Positions 41,384 through 46,673 of a stretch of DNA of 46,673 nt are shown here, piece by piece. The stretch lies in assembly GCA_018780035.1 (NCBI GenBank), contig JADMKE010000049.1, positions 1 through 46,673 on the forward strand. The letters are read 5' to 3'. Below the pieces are notes generated by a model. The model had not been told where the DNA came from. It made no database searches and saw nothing but the letters and a program-made list of their open reading frames with translations. Both the position numbers and the translations under genes were made by a program. How positions within the stretch are numbered: the first letter of the stretch is position 1; each line of letters begins with the position of its first letter. Source of the DNA: Candidatus Sericytochromatia bacterium (GTDB lineage: Bacteria > Cyanobacteriota > Sericytochromatia > UBA7694).

Positions 41384-43420
41384 TCAGGTTATACCTCGCA
41401 TGAGTTCGAGAAATGCAGCTTCGTCGAGAACCGTTAGGCCCAATTTTCGGGCTTTGTCTAATTTGCTGCCAGCTTTGTCTCCTACAATAACATAATCTAT
41501 TTTACTACTTATAGTGCCTTTGACACTCCCCCCCCACTTTTCGATCCACTCACCGGCCTCGGGACGGCTCATGGCTGCAAGGGTTCCGGTCAAGACAAAA
41601 CTTTTTCCAGAAAGCGGCAAACCTTCGGGTTTGGCAGCGGGCAAAACAAAAACCAGCCCCAGATCTGAAAATTTTTGCAAAAGCTGAGTGGTTGCTGGGC
41701 TCTGAAAATACTGCAGGGTGCTCTCAGCGATTTGCGGGCCGATGCCATGAATCGATTGAATCTCATCGAGACTGGCCCGCTGAATGGCGTCTAGGGCCCC
41801 CAAATGCTCAACCAAGAGCTGAGAGGCCTCTTTGCCGACATGGCGTATGCCCAGGCCAAAGAGAAAGCGCTCCAGGGGTACGGCCTGGAGACGGGTTTGC
41901 AGTTGCGCGAGCAAATTTTCCGTCGATTTGGGTCCCATGCGCTCCAGCGAGAGCAATTGCTCAGCGTTTAAGGCAAAGAGATCGGCAAAGTCTTTGACCA
42001 GCCCCTGATCCACCAATTGGGCCACCAAGGCCTCGCCCAGCCCTTCGATGTCCATCGCATTGCGTGAGACAAAATGCTGGAGCTTGCCTTTGAGCCGATC
42101 GGGGCAGGATTCATTTAAACAGCGAATGATCGGTCCATTGGGATCGGGGGTCAGGGATTGTGCACAACTGGGGCAGACTTCAGGATAGACAAAGCTCTCT
42201 TCTTGGCCATTGCGCTTTTCGGGCAGCGAACGCACCACTTCGGGAATGATCTCCCCGGCTTTTTGGATCACCACCACATCGCCTTTGCGGATGTCTTTGC
42301 GGTGGATCTCTTCTTGATTGTGCAAAGTGGCGCGGGAGACCAGCGAACCCGCCAAAAAGACCGGCTCCAACTCTGCCACTGGGGTGACGGCGCCCGTGCG
42401 CCCAACTTGCAGGGAGATATGTTGAATCCGGCTCAGGGCCTGCTCCGCCGGGAATTTATAAGCGATTGCCCAGCGTGGGAATTTGGAGGTGAAGCCCAGT
42501 TCTTTTTGCAGGGCCAGATCATTGACCTTGATCACCACGCCATCAATCGCAAAAGGCAATTCCGGCCCGATTTGGGCCCATTCTTGGCAGGCCTCCCAGA
42601 CCTGATCGATCGAGGAGCAAAGCTTAAAATGGGGGCTGGTGGGAAAGCCAAGATCACGGAAATAAGCCAGGAGTGAGGAGTGAGTCGGTAATTGAATTTC
42701 AGGGGGCAAATGGCCCATATAAATAAACAGATCCAATTTGCGGCTGGCTGTGATCGCCGGATCCTGTTGACGCAGCGAACCGGCAGCCGCATTGCGGGGA
42801 TTGGCAAAGAGTTTTTGCTCTTTGGCCAATTGTTCGTGGTTGAGCTGGGCAAAGGCCTTTTTCGACATATAGACTTCGCCACAGGGATTGAGCCAAGTCG
42901 GGATTTCTTTTCCTTCAACGGGCAGCAAGCGCAGAGGCAGGGAGCGAATCGTGCGCAGATTGGCAGTGACATCTTCGCCTTCACTGCCATCGCCGCGCGT
43001 GGCACCCAATTGAAAGGCCCCATTTTCGTAGCTCAGCGAAATGGCCAAACCGTCGATTTTGAGTTCGACGACATATTCCACTTCTTCGCGGCCTGAGAGC
43101 TTGAGCACCCGTTGATGAAAGTCTTCTAATTCTTCGCGGTTAAAGGCATTGTCGAGGCTAAAGAGGGGAACTTTGTGGATCACAGGTGGAAATTTACCCG
43201 AAATCTTGGCACCCACACGCTGGGTTGGTGAATCGGGGGTGATCAGCTCGGGATGGGCTTGTTCCAACTCAACCAGGCTGCGGTAGAGCCGATCATAGGC
43301 CGTATCGACAATGGACGGCTGATCCAAGACATAATATTGGTAATTGTGGTGTTGAATTTCGGCCCGTAAACGCATTGTCTCAGCGTGTAAGAGCGAAAGA
43401 TCTGTGCTGACATCCACCAC
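41384..43420 (-). CDS. ligA: NAD+-dependent DNA ligase LigA
   Basis: 678 residues, normal length. Ia domain (HHNYQYYVLDQPSIVDTAYD), adenylation Lys121 in KIDG, OB fold, zinc finger with Cys416, Cys419, Cys434 and Cys439, helix-hairpin-helix repeats (FLFGLGIRHVGKEASQLL, IHGIGPQIAESTL) and C-terminal BRCT about 598-678 (LSGKSFVLTGTLAAMSR, GSKLDKARKLG). It seals nicks in replication and repair. The start is GTG at 43420 with GAGGT upstream; a later ATG (residue 16) is possible. Unusual setting: it lies 4 bp after a diguanylate cyclase gene and 2 bp before an HD-GYP gene, in a signalling operon. Confidence 0.98.
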   Translation of the reverse strand: MVDVSTDLSLLHAETMRLRAEIQHHNYQYYVLDQPSIVDTAYDRLYRSLVELEQAHPELITPDSPTQRVGAKISGKFPPVIHKVPLFSLDNAFNREELEDFHQRVLKLSGREEVEYVVELKIDGLAISLSYENGAFQLGATRGDGSEGEDVTANLRTIRSLPLRLLPVEGKEIPTWLNPCGEVYMSKKAFAQLNHEQLAKEQKLFANPRNAAAGSLRQQDPAITASRKLDLFIYMGHLPPEIQLPTHSSLLAYFRDLGFPTSPHFKLCSSIDQVWEACQEWAQIGPELPFAIDGVVIKVNDLALQKELGFTSKFPRWAIAYKFPAEQALSRIQHISLQVGRTGAVTPVAELEPVFLAGSLVSRATLHNQEEIHRKDIRKGDVVVIQKAGEIIPEVVRSLPEKRNGQEESFVYPEVCPSCAQSLTPDPNGPIIRCLNESCPDRLKGKLQHFVSRNAMDIEGLGEALVAQLVDQGLVKDFADLFALNAEQLLSLERMGPKSTENLLAQLQTRLQAVPLERFLFGLGIRHVGKEASQLLVEHLGALDAIQRASLDEIQSIHGIGPQIAESTLQYFQSPATTQLLQKFSDLGLVFVLPAAKPEGLPLSGKSFVLTGTLAAMSRPEAGEWIEKWGGSVKGTISSKIDYVIVGDKAGSKLDKARKLGLTVLDEAAFLELMRGIT

Positions 43421-43424
43421 CCGA

Positions 43425-45083
43425 TCAGACCTCGTCTTCGTAAATCGAGACGCGGTTCCGGCCGCCCCCCTTGGAACGATACAGGGCCACGTCGGAGGCC
43501 TCCATCAATTGTTTGGGGGTAGAGCCATGGGCCGGAAAAGTCGCAATCCCAATACTGACGGTGATATTGCGGCCCGTGACCAAATGGCTGACATCGGTGA
43601 CCTCCACAGCCTGGCGAATGCGCTCGGCCACCATCAGGGCCCGCTCTGTATCGGCTTCGGGCATGAGAATTGTAAATTCTTCACCCCCATAGCGCGAGGG
43701 AATGTCCACCTCGGTGCGAATATTGCGCTGGATCGTGGTCGCCACCAATTTGATCACCTGATCGCCAATCGGGTGCCCAAAGGTATCGTTGACATGTTTG
43801 AATTTGTCGATATCCATAATCAGGAGCGAAAAGACCTTGTTGACCTGATTGGCTTTGTCAATTTGTTCGACCAAACGCTGATCAAAGAAACGGCGTACAT
43901 AAAGGCCCGTCATGCTGTCTTTGGTCGCCAATTCATAATTGCGCACATTTTCGATCAGAATCGAAGCGTAATTGGCAAAGGAAACCAGAATGGCTTCATC
44001 GCGCTCGTTAAAGGTCAAGACGCCGCCCCCGCGTTTTTCTTTGTCGAAAACGGCCATGACATAAGAGACCAGGGCACTTTCATCATCGCGATTCTTGTTG
44101 TGGATCGGTACAAACAGAGCATATTTGGCCTCGACTTGCCACATCCGTCCGCCATCCACCATGCAAATATGTGGGTCGCCCGATTCAATCGTGCGGGCCA
44201 AGGCTTCGTAGGAGCGATAGGGCAATAAATTGCGCTGGGAAAAGGGCTCGGTGTTTTTGCAGCACATCATGGTCAGGGCATCACGGCCATGATCAACTTT
44301 AAAAATCACCCCTTTGGTGGCAGAGGTCGAGGAGAGCATCTCTTCCAGAATGGATTGGAAGAGTTTGTTTTCTTCCAAGATAGAGATAAAGCGCATGCTG
44401 ATCTCACTCATCTTTTGCACACCCAGATTGGCTTCCACCAATTCGGCCTTTTGTTTGCGCAATTTATCCGAGGTCTGTTTGAGCTCTTCGATCAGCGAAA
44501 ATTTGTAAATATCCATGCTGACCTGACGGGCAATCATGGTCAATAAAATCTGATCCGTGGCCGAGTAAGTGGTTTTGTCGAGCTTGTCGCCGAGCAAAAT
44601 ACAGCCAACCAGATTGTCTTTGACCACCATCGGCACCATCATCTGAATCTGGTAACGCAATAAGCTCTCCTGATGGGCTTTAAAAAAGGCCGGCAGCTCG
44701 GATTCAACTTCAGCCAGAGTCAACGGCTGACGCAATTCCATCCAACGCGAAAGTTCTTTGGGATCAAGTCGCAGATAAAAATTGGCATCAATGCCTTTGG
44801 CGACAATCGATTGCATGGCATATTTGTATTTGGCGTAAGAAAGCACCGCCGCTTTGGTGCAAAGTACCGTTCCCATCAACATGCGCAAAAGATTGCCCAT
44901 CGAGATGCGCAATTCGGGGGACTCACTGGAAGTCACTTCTTCGCCGATATCATAGAGCGAAGAAAGGGTATAGAGCAGGCGCTCTACTTCAACCCGATTA
45001 AATTCTTCGAGAAAATTATCGAGGGTCAGTTTACCAAAATCCAGTTGGTGTTGCTGTTGGTTTTCAATAGGCATATGTGACAT
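43425..45083 (-). CDS. GAF-domain diguanylate cyclase
   Basis: 552 residues: two GAF-like sensor regions (about 40-195 and 230-375; LRYQIQMMVPMVVKDNLVGCILLG, YALFVPIHNKNRDDESALVSYVMAVFD), a coiled linker about 200-235, and a GGDEF domain about 385-552 (NYELATKDSMTGLYVRRFFDQRL, IMDIDKFKHVNDTFGH, active site GGEEF at 466-470). It makes c-di-GMP from GTP. The product-inhibition I-site RxxD is displaced: RTEVD puts the Arg one residue too early, so feedback may be lost. Start and previous stop overlap by one base (TGATG), so translation is coupled to the proline-rich gene. Confidence 0.93.
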   Translation of the reverse strand: MSHMPIENQQQHQLDFGKLTLDNFLEEFNRVEVERLLYTLSSLYDIGEEVTSSESPELRISMGNLLRMLMGTVLCTKAAVLSYAKYKYAMQSIVAKGIDANFYLRLDPKELSRWMELRQPLTLAEVESELPAFFKAHQESLLRYQIQMMVPMVVKDNLVGCILLGDKLDKTTYSATDQILLTMIARQVSMDIYKFSLIEELKQTSDKLRKQKAELVEANLGVQKMSEISMRFISILEENKLFQSILEEMLSSTSATKGVIFKVDHGRDALTMMCCKNTEPFSQRNLLPYRSYEALARTIESGDPHICMVDGGRMWQVEAKYALFVPIHNKNRDDESALVSYVMAVFDKEKRGGGVLTFNERDEAILVSFANYASILIENVRNYELATKDSMTGLYVRRFFDQRLVEQIDKANQVNKVFSLLIMDIDKFKHVNDTFGHPIGDQVIKLVATTIQRNIRTEVDIPSRYGGEEFTILMPEADTERALMVAERIRQAVEVTDVSHLVTGRNITVSIGIATFPAHGSTPKQLMEASDVALYRSKGGGRNRVSIYEDEV

Positions 45084-45634
45084 CAGAGGGTCTCAGAATC
45101 GGGTCCCAACAAATCTCTGACCAAATCAGCCAGTTCATCAGGATAATAGGTCACAGAGGTGCCATCTTGGGAAATTTTGGCAATGCCATTGCCAATCACC
45201 CAGCCTTGATCGCCTTGGCCGTAAAAGCGGGAAGCATCGCCCCCCATCAGGGCCTTGGCATCACGCACCAATTTGCCCAATTTTTGCGGTTGGGGGTATT
45301 TCACAATCCGGGCCCCATCTTCCAATTTGGCCACACTCGCCGCACCAGGAGAAAGATAGGGATCCCCTGTGCCTTCAATTTTACGCGGGGCCACAACCGG
45401 CGGAGGTTCTTTGCGCACCGGACCGGCCTGGCCGCTGACCTGAACGCTGTCTGAGCTTTCCAGCGAAGAGCGTTGGACCGGAGGTGGGGGCGGCGCTTGC
45501 GCCGGCTTGCCCAATTGAGGCAGACGCCCAGTCTGGCCCGTGCGCGGCTGCGGAGGGCGCTGCTGTTGAGCGGGCTGAGGTATAGCTTGCCGCTGAAAAG
45601 GGGGTTTATTGGGCGGATTCTGGTTATTATCCAT
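45083..45634 (-). CDS. Proline-rich protein with C-terminal folded domain, unknown function
   Basis: 183 residues from ATG 45634 (GTG at 45640 is less well spaced from AGG). The first ~100 residues are disordered (poly-Pro and Gln); the last ~85 form a small domain (GDPYLSPGAASVAKLEDGARIVKYPQPQ, QGWVIGNGIAKISQDGTSVTYYPDELADLV). It lies between the STAS gene and the diguanylate cyclase gene and may be an adaptor between them. Not recognised. Confidence 0.75.
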   Translation of the reverse strand: MDNNQNPPNKPPFQRQAIPQPAQQQRPPQPRTGQTGRLPQLGKPAQAPPPPPVQRSSLESSDSVQVSGQAGPVRKEPPPVVAPRKIEGTGDPYLSPGAASVAKLEDGARIVKYPQPQKLGKLVRDAKALMGGDASRFYGQGDQGWVIGNGIAKISQDGTSVTYYPDELADLVRDLLGPDSETL

Positions 45635-45645
45635 GGGCACGGAGC

Positions 45646-45990
45646 CTAAATCGATCCTATCGCTTGGGCTTCGGTATCATAGATTTCGGCGTATTGGGTC
45701 AAGCCCATGATATTAAAGGTCTTGGCAATGGTTTTGGTCAAAAAGCAAAAACAGATACGACCGTCCACATCAACAATTTTTTCGATCACTTCAATCAGAA
45801 TTGAAATCCCAATGCTGTTGACCACATTGGACTTTTCAAAATTGAGAACCAGCTTTTTTACCCCTTTTTCAATCAGGGCATCCGCTGCCTCGCCAATTTT
45901 TTCTCCGCCCAGATTATTGACATAGCCTTCGGTCCGCAAAATGGCAAAACCATCGCGCTCTTCGACCGTTAATTGAAATGTATCAGACAA
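45646..45990 (-). CDS. STAS-domain anti-sigma-factor antagonist (RsbV/SpoIIAA type)
   Basis: 114 residues, one STAS domain with the phosphorylatable Ser59 in NVVNSIGISILIEVIEK. It is the partner of the RsbW-like kinase upstream: unphosphorylated it binds the kinase, phosphorylated it is released. Start is TTG 45990 with GGAGG upstream. No sigma factor gene follows directly, so the released partner could be something other than a sigma factor, for example the proline-rich protein or the cyclase. Confidence 0.94.
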   Translation of the reverse strand: MSDTFQLTVEERDGFAILRTEGYVNNLGGEKIGEAADALIEKGVKKLVLNFEKSNVVNSIGISILIEVIEKIVDVDGRICFCFLTKTIAKTFNIMGLTQYAEIYDTEAQAIGSI

Positions 45991-46011
45991 AGTGGCCTCC
46001 GCAAATTCTAC

Positions 46012-46461
46012 CTAGTTCCTGTTTTTAGACATCACCAAGGTGGTGCCGTGCTCGTTGGACTCAACATAGACAGTGTCCATCAATTTCTCGATCAACATCA
46101 AGCCCCAGCCGCGTTTATAACTGGCGCGAAGCTTGCTGGCAATTTCAGGTTTTTCAATTTCCTGGATATCAAAGCCCTGGCCATGATCCTGAATAATCAC
46201 GGTAAGGTTGTCATCGCCAATCAAAAACTTGATTCTGACTTTGCCATCCCGGCTTTTGCTGTGCTCAAAGGCATTGATAATTGCTTCAATCAAAGCCATT
46301 TTTAATTCATCAATGCGATCCGCATCAAACTTCATATACTCAGCCACCGAAGTGGCTGTATGTGTCGCCGTAATTTCCATATCAGGCAAAATGGGAATTG
46401 TCAGTTCAATTTCTCGAATCAACTGTTTCCGCTCATCATCACCGGCATTTGGCTCAGGCAT
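46012..46461 (-). CDS. RsbW/SpoIIAB-type serine kinase (HATPase)
   Basis: About 149 residues from ATG 46461. GHKL ATPase motifs: EAIINAFEHS (N box), IIQDHGQGFDI (G1), RGWGLMLIEKLMD (G2). It phosphorylates the STAS protein encoded next. An ATG at 46485 would add eight residues and sit right at the predicted start site; an ATG at 46530 lies upstream of the TATAAT and is unlikely. First gene of the signalling operon (kinase, STAS, proline-rich, cyclase, ligA, HD-GYP), all on the minus strand. Confidence 0.9.
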   Translation of the reverse strand: MPEPNAGDDERKQLIREIELTIPILPDMEITATHTATSVAEYMKFDADRIDELKMALIEAIINAFEHSKSRDGKVRIKFLIGDDNLTVIIQDHGQGFDIQEIEKPEIASKLRASYKRGWGLMLIEKLMDTVYVESNEHGTTLVMSKNRN

Positions 46462-46492
46462 ATTGTTGCTCGCTTGGATATGCATAAAGTAC

Positions 46493-46498
46493 ATTATA
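46493..46498 (-). promoter_or_regulatory. -10 box of the RsbW-ligA operon
   Basis: A perfect TATAAT on the minus strand about 30 nt before the chosen ATG. No clear -35. It places the start site near 46486, after the rRNA terminator. Confidence 0.5.
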
Positions 46499-46590
46499 CA
46501 CTGGACTTGGACAAGCTCCGAGGCTCCCAACCCAGGTTTTAGAGAAAAAGAAGCCCTGAAAAAAGAAAAAATAGAAAAAATTGCCCAACG

Positions 46591-46618
46591 AAAAAAAACC
46601 TTCTCTTGCGAGAAGGTT
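46591..46618 (-). terminator. Terminator of the rRNA operon
   Basis: AACCTTCTC (46597-46605) pairs with GAGAAGGTT (46610-46618), loop TTGC; on the minus strand it is followed by eight T. It lies just past the 5S 3' end. Confidence 0.9.
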
Positions 46619-46633
46619 CTTTTTCAAGGTATT

Positions 46634-46673
46634 CCCTGGCGACGGGCTATCTTCCCAGGCAGTCTCCCGCCAA
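46634..46673 (-). rRNA. rrf: 5S ribosomal RNA, 3' end (partial)
   Basis: Read on the minus strand the sequence GCGGGAGACTGCCTGGGAAG..., ending GTCGCCAGGGA, is the conserved 3' part of 5S rRNA (loop E/helix IV and the terminal stem). The rest lies beyond the right edge. A terminator follows, then the RsbW operon in the same direction. The exact 3' end is uncertain by a few bases. Confidence 0.85.

Noticed and set aside
43404..44228. Plus-strand frame opposite the diguanylate cyclase
   Set aside because: Antisense to GGDEF motifs, no ribosome site.
1..46673. CRISPR array, tRNA genes, stop-codon recoding
   Set aside because: No regularly spaced repeats or tRNA cloverleaf were seen, and TGA is used as a normal stop in several clear genes.

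Overview
The window comes from a Gram-negative-type bacterium of roughly 50% GC that uses the standard bacterial code (TGA is a normal stop). Evidence for an outer membrane: a DUF2490-type beta-barrel, a second barrel ending in a C-terminal Phe, several lipoproteins, an L,D-transpeptidase and a lipoprotein amidase. A cyanobacterial-type TnpB, a CofE-like protein of the kind found in cyanobacteria and an isolated AtpZ/AtpI protein make a non-photosynthetic relative of the Cyanobacteria (Melainabacteria / Sericytochromatia / Blackallbacteria type) my best guess. That is inference from family resemblance, not from a marker phylogeny. No photosynthesis gene is present.

Layout. 1-827: 5' part of a tnpB gene running off the left edge, with a palindromic element embedded in frame. 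992-2879: two minus-strand envelope genes (outer-membrane barrel, L,D-transpeptidase). 2983-8207: plus-strand atpZ, then a 1382-residue propeller/zinc-ribbon protein ending in what looks like a CheA P2 (CheY-binding) domain, a coupled DUF4286-like gene and a small unknown. 8194-10050: minus-strand GST - WYL regulator - secreted protein operon with a 24-bp palindrome in front. 10236-15176: Ser/Thr kinase with a sensor propeller, MATE exporter, EF-hand lipoprotein. 15283-17432: ECF sigma factor and a DUF4349 anti-sigma-like membrane protein. 17974-25489: SAF-domain dehydrogenase, divergent TPR-OGT / methyltransferase / esterase operon, then a PAS histidine kinase coupled to an exostosin-like gene. 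25565-26468: gene remnant and an Hsp20 gene with a perfect FNR-type box. 26547-33086: PGRP amidase, small lipoprotein, then a five-gene envelope operon (barrel, two FlgT/CsgG-like secreted paralogues, a lipoprotein made of their shared C-terminal domain, and a TPR protein). 33187-35444: double-GNAT and CofE-like genes. 35841-38149: thrS and a small membrane protein. 38146-40412: three-repeat protein, CheY-like receiver and an unknown. 40617-46461: a signalling operon (RsbW-like kinase, STAS protein, proline-rich protein, GAF-GGDEF cyclase, LigA, HD-GYP). 46634-46673: 3' end of a 5S rRNA, upstream of that operon and separated from it by a terminator.

The genes are mostly signalling and envelope functions rather than central metabolism. 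The best candidates for something undescribed are: (1) the propeller / zinc-ribbon / P2-like protein at 3373-7521, which could make a chemotaxis-type response regulator report to a non-kinase scaffold; (2) the 28076-33086 envelope operon built from one repeatedly used C-terminal domain; (3) the tandem three-repeat protein next to a stand-alone CheY. Regulatory signals of note are a TTGAT-N4-ATCAA box centred at about -41.5 of the hsp20 promoter, and a 57-nt palindrome at 35671-35727 whose mismatches all become G-U pairs only in minus-strand RNA.
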